NCBI RefSeq assembly: GCF_036324505.1
Contig: NC_086368.1
Location: forward strand, 4,226,021-4,290,020
Length of the DNA: 64,000 nucleotides
Source: Eleginops maclovinus
Taxonomy: Eukaryota; Chordata; Actinopteri; Perciformes; Eleginopidae
Reading direction: 5' to 3'
This document shows positions 39,334 to 52,300 of this stretch, one piece after another. The position numbers and the translations under genes were made by a program. How positions within the stretch are numbered: position 1 is the first letter of the stretch; each line of letters starts with the position of its first letter. Below the pieces are notes generated by a model that saw nothing but the letters and a program-made list of their open reading frames with translations, was not told the origin of the DNA and made no database searches.

Positions 39334-41940
39334 ATTTTACTTTTTTAAATGAAAATAAACATTGTGGGACCCCCATAAGAAAAAAAGGAAAAAGCAACTT
39401 TTTCAGGGAAAATGGCACCTTTTATTGACCCATAAACTTGAAAAGCACCCCCACACGAAAACCCCCCATTGAAAAATTGGAAACAAAACAATTTTTTTCC
39501 TTGTTCCTTTTTTGGGCCGGAAAAGCCTTCAATTTTTTCGCTGCTCCCTGTCCTCTTTTCGGGGCCAAAACAGGGGGTTTCCTCCACCCCTCCCCCAACA
39601 CAGTATAGTAAGGGGAATTTTATGGAAACGCATGAACAGCCTTAAGACTCGGCCAATCGAAAATTTAAAAAAATTTTTTCATTATTTAAGTAAACGGCGG
39701 TAACGCCAGGTTTAAAAAACGGGGGTTTAAACACGAAAAAGCCGGGGGGGGGGGGCGACGGTACTTAGTTTTATCGTCCCGGGGCCCTTGAAGTGTCGCA
39801 TTGGGCCATTTTTAATGCCCGTTTTGTTGTTCCTTTTTCAAGAGCATTTCACAATAATTTTAACCCAAAAGGGTACGGATAAAATATCCCACGGGAGTTT
39901 TTTTTATTGTTTAACCTAATTTTTTTTACCTATCATCATTCAACATGTAAAAAACGTGTAAACTATAAGTCCCATTTTCAAAATTTCACAACCATGAACC
40001 CAACGGAAAACTTTAAACCCGCCAAAATTCCAACAAATTTTTACACAAAAAATATTTTTTCGTTTTTTGATCGCGTGTTCAAAGGGGATCGCGTCTTTTG
40101 TACTAACACACGCAAAATGAATACGCATTTCCCAAAATGAAGCTTAATGTGCTTACTTAAAAAACTCACACCGTCGCCCCCGTTTGTAGATTTTGTTCGT
40201 AACTCCAAACTTTCGTCCACAAAAAAATTGATGAAACGAAACCGAAAAAATTTATCCGAACGGAACAAAGAAGATCCGTTGCACCACACTAACTACTCAC
40301 AAACCACACACGGATGGTATTTTTTTCATTAAATGTTTTGTTTTCCCTCCCCCCAACTGACCACAAAGACAGCCCCCAGAATACATAACAGGACGGATCT
40401 GGGAGATTTGCCTTTTACAAAACGCATTCTGTTCCCTTGAACGAGGTGACGTAGAAGGTCTACTAGGCTAATTTTTAAAACAAATTTACGGGTTAGCAGC
40501 AACCTAACAAGCTTTTTAACTTTAAGCATTTTAAAACCTTTATTTGGGAAAAAAAATTTTACTTCACCGTTAAAATGATACAGCAACAATGTTTTTGGGC
40601 CCCGATTTCTGCACTAATTTTCCTCAAAAATTGTATCTGTAAAGTATCCCAAAAATTGTCCAAAAACCACTCGCTGACGACTGAGCACCCATCCAAGAGG
40701 GACCATGGGTAAAGCCGCGCGGGTTTTTCTGCTTAGATTTGGGCGTGGTCGTGGGGAACAATTTTAACAAAGATTTATTTTTTGAAAAAGCAAACTTGTT
40801 TTTTGCTCATTAACCGTGTTATCCCGTGTTCTAAATTTAGTCACCCCCCCCCCCCAAAAAAAAACCCCTTTTAATTTTTACCCACTTTCCCGCATGAATA
40901 TTTTGGGTTTAAAAACCCAATTTTTTCCCCAAACATTCCCCGGGTATGACTTAATTTTTAAAAACTTTTGTAATTTTTAACAGTCGCTTCCAAAGATTTG
41001 TGTTTTAAATTTAAAAAAAATTAAATTTCGTGTTGTTTTGCCCTGAAATGGTTAAAAAGTTAAAAACTTAAACCCCGAAATACCCTTTTAGAAAAAAACA
41101 AAAAGCAATAAGAAGCGCGCGTACAATATTAATGTTACAAACCCCACTGCCAACGCTAAAATCCAAATCAATGTTAAATAACAAAGATTTATATTTTCCT
41201 TTTTTTTTACAGCATTTGAGGGGGGCCGGGTTGGACATACAGGTTCAATTTAAAAATATTGTGTTACCCAATTTTAAGTTACTATTAAGTTTTTAAGGGG
41301 CAAGGAAAAAATTTTTTTTTAAGATTTGGTTTTTCAGGGCGTGAAGTCAAGCGGATTGTGGGGGAAACCGGGGTTTGGACGAACCAAACAAAAGAAAGCC
41401 CTGCGGGGATCAAACCTCTCAGACCCCCAAACCAATCAAGGGGTTTTAACATTTGTTTAAGGAAAGGCTCAGAACCCAGGCAAGGGGGTTTCCCTGTCGG
41501 GGGAAAACTTGTTTTGAAAAGGAATAGAATAAGTTAATACTTTTTTAAAAAAATTTCTTCTGAAAAGTTAAAGAAATTGAGGAACCATTTCGTCCCCATT
41601 TTTGACCTCAAGTTTTAAAATAAAATTCTTTGGGGGGGGAAAGAAATTTCTTTGGGGTGAAGGGAATTTTTGGGTCGGGGCCCTTGTAGTTTTTGGGGAT
41701 ATTGTTAATTTCAAATAAAAAAGCATAAAAAGAAAACTATTTTCCCTTCAGTATTTAATGGTGACGGGGAATACGTAAGAAGGTCCGAGTTGGCAAAATT
41801 TTAACAAAACGTAACTTTGCACCAAACCCAACTTTAAAGAAAACGTATACCCCCATTGGCAAAAAGGCCCCCCCAAAAAGGGGAAATAACCCGTTTTTTC
41901 ACCCGGTTTCTGTTAAGACCATGAGTGTTTTCAGTGAAAA
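39301..41940. other. Anomalous homopolymer-rich block, probable low-quality assembly
   Basis: Begins with an uninterrupted C run of about 30 bases (39301-39330). For ~2.6 kb the text is dominated by short runs of A, C, G and T (cccccccccc, gggggggggg, aaaaaaaa) in a way unlike both flanks. Normal-looking sequence resumes near 41940. No coding, RNA or transposon signal survives here; open frames inside it should not be believed. Confidence 0.7.
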
Positions 41941-42001
41941 TAAAGAAATGGAAAACAACGTTTATTGGCATATGCTAGATTCATCTTTCAATAGTTTTGA
42001 T

Positions 42002-42120
42002 TTAGGATTGGGGTCGACCCAACGACAAACAAGGTGATTCTGCGCAACAGAAATGTGTTTGAATCGCTTCTCCTTTTACTTAAAGCCTTGCTTTGAATTT
42101 GGATCGACCCCAATCCCTAA
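42002..42120. repeat. Short inverted-repeat element (~119 bp, MITE-like)
   Basis: The left arm ttaggattggggtcgaccc and the right arm ggatcgaccccaatccctaa are near-perfect reverse complements (one mismatch, one indel) separated by ~80 bp. Confidence 0.75.
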
Positions 42121-42689
42121 CCGTGTGTGCTGACAAACGGAAGAGCAGACATGAGAGAAGGGGAAGTGAGCAGAGGGTTTATCACGAGGACAAACATGTT
42201 GCCTGTCAGCGTTCAAATCTGTTTTACTCTACAGGAGCAGATTGAAGACAAAGAATCCAGCTCAGTTTGACTAAGTATTCACAAGAGGTCACTGTGTCAA
42301 AAGGCTGAAAAACACCACACATTCACACACATCTTCAAATTCAACCACTGTAGGATTTTCTCAGAGGATCACAGTTACAGACGGGGCTGGAGGTGTTTCA
42401 TGTTCCCTCTGGCAGGCATATTAAAGGGCACACGTAAAAACAAGTGGAACAGTGGGGAAAAAAAAAGGAGCCTGATACCACAATCCACAAATACTCAATT
42501 AAATTTGTCATACATTTTCTTTCCTTTTTAATGTTAATTATATCGTATTTTCAATTATTGGAGGAACCTGAGACTTTATATTCATATGTCAAAACTAGCT
42601 ATTGTGCATATGACAAATAAAGGCTTGCTTTCTCTGAGAGGTGAAAGAAAATAGGGGAGTAAAAGTAAAATGTTTCCTACCTTATGATA

Positions 42690-43270
42690 TAGTGGAGTGT
42701 AACATGAGATTACTTAATGAAAGTACAAGTTCTTCAAAATCCTTCTCAGAATGTCAGTCTAAATTGACTAAATTTGTTGCATAGTTACCGAAAAATGTAC
42801 AGGAAAGTACAAGAATAGCAAAAGTACACTCAATAACAGTACCGGTAGTTTAATCCACCACTGAAACACTTTAATCAAACAGTAAATTACAATGATAGCC
42901 AAGTGCTAAATATCACTAATTGGTACTTTATATATTTTAAGCTACTTTATACTTCTACTCCACATCACTTGGGAAAGCAATATAGTACCTTTTACTCCAC
43001 TACCTTTATCTGACAGCCATGATTCAGAATAATAGCTAATATTACATTTAAATCAACTAATGAATAAAAATGGACATAGAATTATAGGTTATGTTATCCA
43101 GCAGAGGGTATAAAGTAATTAAATGAGCACAAGTAGATTGTGCCAATGCTTTTGCACTTTTGCTAAAGTAAGAATTTGATTGGAGGACTTTAGAAACAGA
43201 GTATTTGTACCTTTTAGTTTTGCTACACTGACTAAAGTAAAACGTGTGATATCTTCCTCCACTACTGGGG
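42690..43270. mobile_element. Two fragments of the 'GTGGTGGAAAGTA' repeat family
   Basis: 42690-42865 ends 'taatccaccactg' (a family right end). 42890-43270 carries 'ctactttatacttctactcc', 'accttttactccactac' and ends 'cttcctccactactg'. Confidence 0.6.
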
Positions 43271-43446
43271 ACAGGTGGTTCTTATGGGGTCTCTGAAATT
43301 GAACGTTTGGGAAATGTAGCTGCGAACATTTGATTTCCAAAAAGAAACCTTATGATAATTAAACAGTGGCCTCTTTAAATGTTCAAGCAAGTAAAAGCCC
43401 TTTTAGGTGTGTTCCCCTCACATGACATCTTATGATTAGCTCCAGA

Positions 43447-43488
43447 GTTAGCTATGAGCTAACTCTTCGGTTAGCTATGAGCTAACCT
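43447..43488. repeat. Two tandem copies of a small hairpin
   Basis: gttagctatgagctaac (7 bp stem, 3 base loop) appears twice, linked by tcttcg. Confidence 0.9.
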
Positions 43489-43494
43489 TCGGAA

Positions 43495-43572
43495 GGAGAT
43501 ATGGCTGACGGAGGGATCAAACCCCCGATCCTCCCTTTGTAAGACGTATCCACTGCTGTAACATCGACATTC
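43495..43572 (-). mobile_element. tRNA-like SINE head, reverse orientation
   Basis: Read on the - strand: A-box-like ttacagcagtgg, then B-box-like gggtttgatccc at tRNA spacing. No complete tRNA fold or intact termini seen, so more likely a SINE head than a functional tRNA. Confidence 0.5.
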
Positions 43573-43599
43573 AGTGAGAAAGTCCTACATTTTTATCAT

Positions 43600-44058
43600 T
43601 CATATTTTTATTTTGCAGCTGCTGACATTTAGCAGCTAAAGGGTTGTCGTCATCGTTGTAAAGGAGCAGAGAGACGATCACGCAGGAAGCAGAAAAAGGG
43701 CTGAATCATGACCTGTTTTTGCTTTTTTTGTCTCCCCTTACACATCTGTTTGTTCTTCACATTCCTCCCAGAAACTCGTCCTCCACACACCCATCACCTA
43801 GAAGTATGCACCTGCCCCTTACGGAGTGCACAGCTGAAGCAAAGAGGTCACATCAAAGAGAGGAGAAAAGCCCCGGTTCATTTTGTTTAAAGTCAGTGTG
43901 CAAGAGCATACTTAAGGGTTGGGGTGTGTTTTAGATATATGCTGTTGGCTTGAAGACAAAGCAGCAGCAGAGTCCATGCCTCTCTTCCAGATGTGTGTAG
44001 AAGCAGCCTGCAGCACAGACAGGAGAGGGGCATTAGCTAGCTAGCAGGGCGAGCTAGC
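43600..44058 (-). other. chmp4b: Probable 3'UTR of chmp4b
   Basis: Follows the stop codon on the gene's strand. TTTATT at ~43608 gives AATAAA on the - strand and could be the poly(A) signal. The extent is inferred. Confidence 0.45.
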
Positions 44059-47000
44059 TTAGTTAGCCGCCCACGCCTCTAGGTCCGCCATGTCGTCCTC
44101 GTCTTCTTCCACCTTCTTGTCTAAAAACAGGAGAAAAGGGAAATAAAAGCTCACATTGAATAATTTAATTCATCACACAAGCAGAATATTTATTATGTTC
44201 TTGAGAAGCACTTTGTGAATTTTTCTATGAAAGGTGCTATACTAAATAAAAGTATTATTATTATTGTTATTATTAAACATCAGGGAAAATGGGTTTTGAA
44301 ACATTTGCTCCATTTTAGAATAAAATAAAAGGTTAATTAAAAGCGAAATATTTATAAAAACACAAGTTAAATTATATCATCCAGTGAAAAGATTAAATAC
44401 AATTAAATAGAATACAAATATTTATATAAATATAATAAGTTAAAATAAGAATGTCCAATAAAAAGATTTAAAAATAACAAATAAGAATAGGTTTGACTGA
44501 TATTGAAATTGTTTCACGATATTTGAAATGATTTTAATTATATTAAATATCAAGATATATTAAAATGATCATGGTGTAATCTTTAAGATGATCGGAAGTA
44601 AAAACAAAGATATTTTATATTACAATAAGTCTGTAGAACACTGAATCTGTTTGACGGAACCTTTCTGCATTACCATCTTACTTTATTCAGAATAACATTT
44701 TCACACAATTTGCCTCCTGTGATTTGAATCCTGCAGTGGCACATGTTGTGCAGCCCTGATATATAGTAACATGTATATTGTAATGTATACAGTGGTGTAT
44801 TAGTAGTAGTATTATTAAGATGCAGATTGCTCAGTTTAAAAGGGTTTGGCTGCTGATGAGTGTGCTGTTTGTGTGAGTATGACAAATCATTAGTATTTAT
44901 AATAATACCTGGTCTAGCTGGTAGTGATGTGGATGGTACGCTGGGTAGAGGAACGTCTTCTGTTCCTTGGATTTCAAGAAGATTTTGGTCCAGCTCTTCC
45001 TGTTCCAGTTCCTCCAGCTCAGCCATAAGCTCGTCCTGAACACACACAAAAAGTGAGCAATAAAACAACCACAGATAAAACCAATTCATTTCATAATGAA
45101 AGGCTAATTCCTCTCATCTTAGGTTTTATCCATTTTATCTTCATGCCAGCAACAAGAGTTTATACATTTACGGAGACATGATAAACCCTGGTGATATTCT
45201 TAAATAGTCCTGAGAGTTTAGCAGGGCCTCCAAAAGGCTCACACTCACACAATATCACATTTTCCCTTCCCTTGTTGTGTCAACAAGTCATGTCTATTCG
45301 GTCAGTAAATCCTGAAATTATGAAATATTCCTGCTCTTTCTTATGCAGCACTTCTTCATTTACTTTGTATTTAAGTAGAACATTTATTTTTTTCATTACT
45401 ATCATGAAGAATAGAACTGTAGCAAATTATTTGAGACGTGTTCAGCGATGTTCTTACCTCGTCAAACTCTTCTCCGAAACCGATCGGCCTGGAAATGACA
45501 TCTGAGATTTCTTGAGCTACTTCCTGTTGTTCCGTGATGTCGGCCATCAGATCATCTACCTTGTCTATGTCCCTGTGAAACACCAAGACAGATGTGAGGA
45601 TGTGAAGATGAAAGCAGGAATACAAACATGTCTCAAAATAAACCAGGATAAAGTGGTGCAGGAATGAGCCGCGAAACATTTTAAATGACTTAGAAAAGTT
45701 CCACATTTGATTCCACAACTGGAATTCAAATGTCTTATGAGACTAGTAAACATCATAATGGTGAAAATCAGCCACCCTTAGCGTAGCTCTTGTGAGCTAA
45801 AGTCATGTGACGCAGTAGTTTGTTTAAAGGTCCCCTATTATGCAAAATGCACTTTTTGCTGTCTTTTATGTGTGCCCCGCAGTGATGTCGGTAACGACTT
45901 AGTAACGCGTTACTCTATTCTGACCACCTTTTTCAGTAACGACTAATCTAACGCGTTACTATTTCCAAACCAGTACTCAGATTAAAGTTACTTATCCAAG
46001 TCACTGTGCGTTACTATTTTTGCCTTAGTAAAAAGATATATGTTTGCTTTCTTCTTGCGTCTCGGGGAGTGACGTCTATGCGACAATCAAGTCACGTTTT
46101 CAGCACGAGGACCACTCACGTGTAATACCACGCAGAGACACAAACGTAAACAACAATGGAGGGAGGAGAGAGATGCGCGTTTTCTAGCTGGAAATACAGT
46201 CACTACTTTGAGTTTGTGTCAGCTAAAGATGAGACATTAAGGTTTGATGTTCTCTCTGCTGGAGACAAAGTGCTATCTAGGACCAAAAACACTACGTCAA
46301 ATTTAAAGAAACATTTGGAGTCGCAGCACGCACAGTCAAACTACAGAGCAGGTCCCACCAGGTGGTGCGAAGCCGAGCAGGATGTCCCCCACCACCCAAA
46401 CAACAAAAGCTGGACTTCGGTGCAAAACCAGTAAGTGGGGGAGAGTTGAAGAAGTTGGTCGGGCAGCATGTTGGACTCATTGTTATGTTGAGGTTGAGGC
46501 AGGGGGAGGCAGCTGCTGAATGTAACTAATAAAGTAACTTGTAATCTAACTCCATTACTTTTAAAATCACGTAATTACTTACTTTTTAAAGGAGTAATCA
46601 GTAATCAGATTATTTTTTCAAGGTAACTGTGGCAACACTGGTCCCTGGTGTGTAAGGAGACTCACAAAGTGTCAGAAAATACAACCCTCTCTCTTTTCCT
46701 CCTTACCCACATCTCTAAAAAACGGGGGTACAAACGAGCTGATCCTGATTTGCTGCCGATATGACGTCATAACCGAAATGTGGAATGGCTTTACATTGAA
46801 CTCCTGGCAACATCTCGCCCACGTGTCACGTCCCAACCTATCGTCCCCCATATACAGTCGCGAGTTGAATCCCCTCCGCAGCACCTCTGTGTGTCTGTGT
46901 GTTCAGCAGGATGTCTGCAGGAGGGACTTAGAGTTGTTGTTTATATAATACATATAATGTCTCTGTTCTAGAGGTAACACTGAGAAGTGTTTCAGAAATA

Positions 47001-49309
47001 ATGCTGGATGTGGTTTGGAACATCATATGGGGTTTAATCACAGCAGCGTTTAGAAACGTCTCTCTTCAGACAGAGATCATGACGCTGCAAAGGGGCGTTG
47101 CCAGCTTCAGCTCAGCTGAAATTTAAAGCCAGTTACAGAATCAGCACTTCAGGAACAGGGAAATAGAGGGGGATGAGGCATGCTACAATGGATGATCTGT
47201 TTGCTATTTTGAGCAAAACACTTCACATACATGTTTTGTACAGATATTGCCCTATAATATATTGTTCAAATATAGCAGAATAGGAGACCTTTAAAGCCTA
47301 ATGTTAGCTTTTTACTTCTGCTGATTACACGTACGCTTTAAAAAAATCATAAACACGGTTCTAATATGTGGAGAGTATCCTGCTGAACAAAACCTGTGTG
47401 TATGATAAACGACGAGTTCTCCATAATCTCAAATCTGTGGTGAAATGTCCTTGGCTTTGTGTCGAAGAGATGCTTCAAACTTTGGCCAACCGAGCACGTC
47501 ATCCCTGCTCCACTCTATCACATACTCACAATAACAATGGGTAAATGGAACCTGTCATTTCTTTCTAAATGTCTCTTACATGTTTTCATGTGCAGCCTTC
47601 ATGGCCTTGGCGGCGTAGCCCATGTTCTTGAGCACTTCTGTGTTGGTGTTGGCGTTCTCTAGTGCCTCCCTCTGGAACTCGATGGTGGACAACGTGCCGT
47701 CGATCTGACCCAGCTGCTGCTCATAACGCTTTTTCCTTTTCAAGGCCTGTAGAGCAGCTGCACACAAACAGACTCAAAGTTAGTCCAGGAGAACATTTCT
47801 TATTGAAGCGGCAACAGAAACCTGCTAATGCTGTCACAGTAAAACTAAACTATATTGGGGTATTACTTTTAGAAGGTCCAAAGGTAGGGTTTAAAATGCG
47901 ATGCTTCTTAGGAAGGAATCAGAAAATTATACAAATAAAATAAGGACTTTTTTTCCCAGGATACAATTGTAACAACCCCATGGCAAATAGAACAGTATGG
48001 AAATGTATCCTACTGTACTTTACTCATTGTCTCCTTAATGTTGTAATATAAGCCTATGAACATTAGAAATAGTAAGTTAGCTCTTAGTTTTTTGTTAATT
48101 ACAATAGTGTTTACTTGTCTGACAGTTTAAGGATTATTTATCTTCAGAGTAAACTGTATATATATCTTTTCTCTAATGCCATGTTTATTTCTATTTCTTC
48201 TTTGTCTACACTTTAGCATTGTTTATGTCTTTCTTTGCCCTATATTGTATTATGCTGCTACAACACAACATATTCCCAGTTTGAGATTAATAAAGTCATT
48301 GTTATCTTATCTTGGTTTTTTCCCCGTCTGTTTTGTTTATTTAAAAATTTAAGATTTTGCCTTAAGAGGAACATCCATGTCCAGAAGTCTAAGGAAGAGA
48401 CAGAAACAGAGGATTCAGTAGCACTAATAGCTGAGGTCAGATTGAGGACTCAGTGATAGCAGCTCAAGCAGACGGAAACGTTTGGACCTTTGGCAAAACA
48501 CGAGCAGAAGGGGAAAGTTGCGCTGCTGTGAGATGTTGAAATAAAGTGTTTGTCTTAATGAAACAGGACTCTGATAATCTGATCAAATCCTGGCTGAGCC
48601 AAATCTCTGACGGTGTGACATCAGGCTGCCGGTTTGTCCCCTCGCTATCCTCCAGCTCACAGTATCAACCTATAATAACTGGGATGATCTCAGACTGGAA
48701 AAGTAATATTTGAAGCATTTAGTGGTCAAACAATGAATGTTAGAAAAACAACTCATTTGACAAGTAATTGATTGGTAAAGCCATTAAAAGATGCCAAAGA
48801 TTCACTGGTTCCAGCTTCTAAAACACAACATTCTTTAATTTGATCATAGTTTGTTATTATTTATTACCTATACTTAGTATACATTATATTTAATAGATTA
48901 CTGCTCATTAGATTTAGTTTTTTTAACTGTGGGTCAGACTGATAAATTGTCTAGGAAATTGTGATGGGCCCGGTTTAACTATTTCCTGATATTTAATATA
49001 CTAAACTGATCATTGCAATTTAAACCTGAATATAATCCTTAGTTGGTGCCCTATGTACCATAATTTATACTCAATCCAGTTTACTATTATATGATCCGTA
49101 AGTTGAAACAAATCTAATATTGGGTTTTCTATTGTTAATTGATGAGATATACATAACAATTTAGGCTTTAAGAAATCCATGTTTGGCATCTCTGCCACCA
49201 GAACAGAGATTCACAGTCTGGTGCTGACATGAGAAATCACCTTGTAATGGGAGCGGTGCCTTAAACTTGCTGAGTCATGTAAGGAGGGAGTAGGGCGAGA
49301 TAAGTGATT

Positions 49310-49391
<82 letters not shown>

Positions 49392-52300
49392 ACACACTGG
49401 TGTTTGTCTGAACCACAGCTTTAAGAAGTTACATAAGGTTTGCCTTCAAAAGGAATCCAGATAAGATTTAGGTCTAGCGTTTAAAGTTCATGTCGCCCTC
49501 TTGAGCAGCAACTGGTATTTTATTCTGCGGAAGGCAGCCCGTTTATATATATTATCATTATGTTATTTTAAAGATGCACAGCTATTAGCAATATCATTGT
49601 TTTTATCGTGCTTTGTTGCTGCCATTGCAATGCTCACCAATATATGTGCCATATATTGCCATACTTCCAAGTGTTCCTTGGTTCTTTGTATATTTACATT
49701 TCAATTTGGGGTAAATACGTGTCTTTAGCATTTTCTTTTTTAATGCTAAATAGTTTCTTTAAAATACTTCATTGTATTATCTTCATATCTGCCAGCACAC
49801 TAAACTAAATTGGTTAACATAAACAATATCGAACATCAGCGTATTAGTTATGTGATAGCAAACATGTTAGCATGCTGTTAGCATTAGGCTCAGAGCCCTG
49901 CTGTGCCTAAGTACAGCTTCACAGATTGCAAACAGCAGTTTTTTTTCATGTCAAAAAGGAATCCACAGTTACATGTAGCTAAACAACTGTGAAACACTGA
50001 ACCCCAATGGATTTTATGACATATAAACCTTTATTCCTGTACTGTATGTGGCTGGTTTGGTCCACCAGGAGCCAGACAGCAGCAGATTATATTTTTCATT
50101 GTGTTATTTCAGCACCCAGCTCTTTTTCTGGACTGATAACAATATTACCTACATCACACAAATCATTATTCAATTATCGGATGCAGAGCTGCACTCAGCC
50201 TGCACTCTTGGATTTCAGGTCACTTTAGTTGTGTGACCCTTCTCCTGTTCCTGGCACCCTTCAGATGTAGCCTTCCCATTTGTGTAAAGTATGGCTGCAC
50301 AGGAAAAATGCTATATGTGATAAAGTTATTACTATGACTTGTGATAAACTAACAGATATTCAAGTGTACACAGTGCTGCTGATTTCAGTATAACGCTCAA
50401 ACCTATTGATCAATTCAAAAAGATATACATTTTTCAAATATGAAGTCCCATATGTCATTTGAAAGTGACAATATAACATGGAAAAAGAAAGGAAACAAAT
50501 CATTTAAAACATAATATATGTGGGTGGTAGTAATATATAAAATGTGTTTTAGAAAAATGCATTTCAAAAGCTATAATAAAGGTTGTCATAGAACTGGAAA
50601 TCATTTGTTTCCAACACTCTTTTACACACAAAAGGCGCCAAATTGCAGTATTTATTGCTTGAGTTGGCATTGCAATAACAATTGCAAAGAAAATGTACCT
50701 CAATAAAGTTATTGCGACAGTCTAATGTCAGTGAGGGGCTATTCTGCTGTAACTAGAGAAGGGGCCGTCTTTCAAAGATGTTTTATTTCTGTAAAACATT
50801 TTTAGGCAGATGCTGATGAAGTCGGCGTCTGGCTTTAAGTTTTGTCCCTACCCGAAAATATGGAAAATAGTATGCAACCTTAATTACTGACAATTGTTTT
50901 ATTAGTAACTTAAATACTATTTCATTACAAAAGGACATTGTATTTGCCATGGTGACACGTGGACTGAATGAATTTCATATCACGACCAACATTTCCCTTG
51001 GCAGGAGGGAGATGCTAATTTCATTCTGACGTCCTGCATTAGTAGCCGTTACATAACCACCCTCATATCATACTTCAGTTATACGGTTTTGTCAACCCTC
51101 TATAGCTTGAAGGAATAACCCAAGTGGAAAATGTTTGACAAAGCCAAAGGGGATTTTTGAAATACCTGATGAGAAAGAACACAAAGAGTGATGAGGTAGA
51201 GCAGGAAAACAGGTGAACACCAAGCGGTTAAACCTGCTAGAACCGCGGTGCAGATGCGGTTATCACTGTAGGTTTATTATGCTTACTTTGTAGAATTTAT
51301 GGATTGTGTGTGTGGTTACTTTTCACTTTGCTAGAGGGAGGTTTAGTGATTAGATGTTGAAAATCAGGTTTCAGGGTTTAAAGCTCGCAGTGTTTAATGA
51401 GGAACAGGACCAGTTGTAAATGAGCTAGCAGTACAAATGAGTTCCTCGAAATGACTTGTTGTTGCATCTGAGATCTCATAGCAACCACAGCTGGAAATAT
51501 GTCTGTATGTCCGGAGGGGGGTGCCAAATTATATTTTCCTGCCATGATTACTGTAGCCAAAAACACCAGGGTAAATGGTGTTATGACAATGTGTGTGATG
51601 GAGCTGATGTATAATAGAATTGCTCCATAACCTGTTTGCCTTGGATTTTATCCAACCTAACACATATTGAATTATATGATGCAACTTAATGGGACTCTGC
51701 AAAAGCACAAAAATAAATATACTTTAACTTATAAGACAACCATGCTGTTAAAAGCATTGAGTTTACTTTCAATGACTTGAATGCATGTCTTAAACTGTTT
51801 TTCTCATTTACTTTTTAGAAAGACAAAACATTTGTAAATGCACACAGACCGTGCAGAGTTATATTGTTATATTTCTGACTGTTATTATATATTATTAACA
51901 AAGCATCAGTCATTATAGTCATTTCAGTATACTTGCACATTGTACTTTAAGCAAGTAACTTAACATTTTTAACCAGAGAAGCAGCTGATAACTTCATTAT
52001 GAATTACAAATTGATCTAATATGACAGGAAGTTCATTTGAATTGTTTTCTTTTTGGATTATACTATATAGTTTAAAAGCAGTTTTGGGTTCACTGCAGCT
52101 CTGCTGTCATTGCTGGTTACACCAGTTCCACCTCCACAGCTAACTGGAGAAAGTTATAAAAATGTTTGCTAGGATCTTCTCCAACATGAAAAATCATTTC
52201 TTGATGGATATTATGTCCAAAGTGGTCTGACGACATGTCCAGCAGGTTATAACACGCAGTCTGCATCTGGATGATGACATCACAGGACTTTGAGTTTATA

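Larger units (their letters stand above)
45824..47294 (+). mobile_element. TTAA-flanked MITE ('AAAGGTCCCCTATTATG' family) in chmp4b intron 2
   Basis: Left terminus TTAAAGGTCCCCTATTATG; right terminus agaataggagacctttaa is its imperfect reverse complement. TTAA stands at both ends, as in piggyBac-like insertions. No transposase frame of its own. It carries a nested hAT element at 45880-46640; without it the host MITE is ~710 bp. Related fragments are at 15196 and 17482. Confidence 0.8.

Noticed and set aside
39345..40589. Many 60-86 codon frames within the homopolymer-rich block
   Set aside because: The underlying sequence is probably unreliable and the frames show no homology.
43495..43572. 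Functional tRNA gene
   Set aside because: Pol III boxes are recognisable but an acceptor stem and clean cloverleaf are not; better explained as a SINE head.
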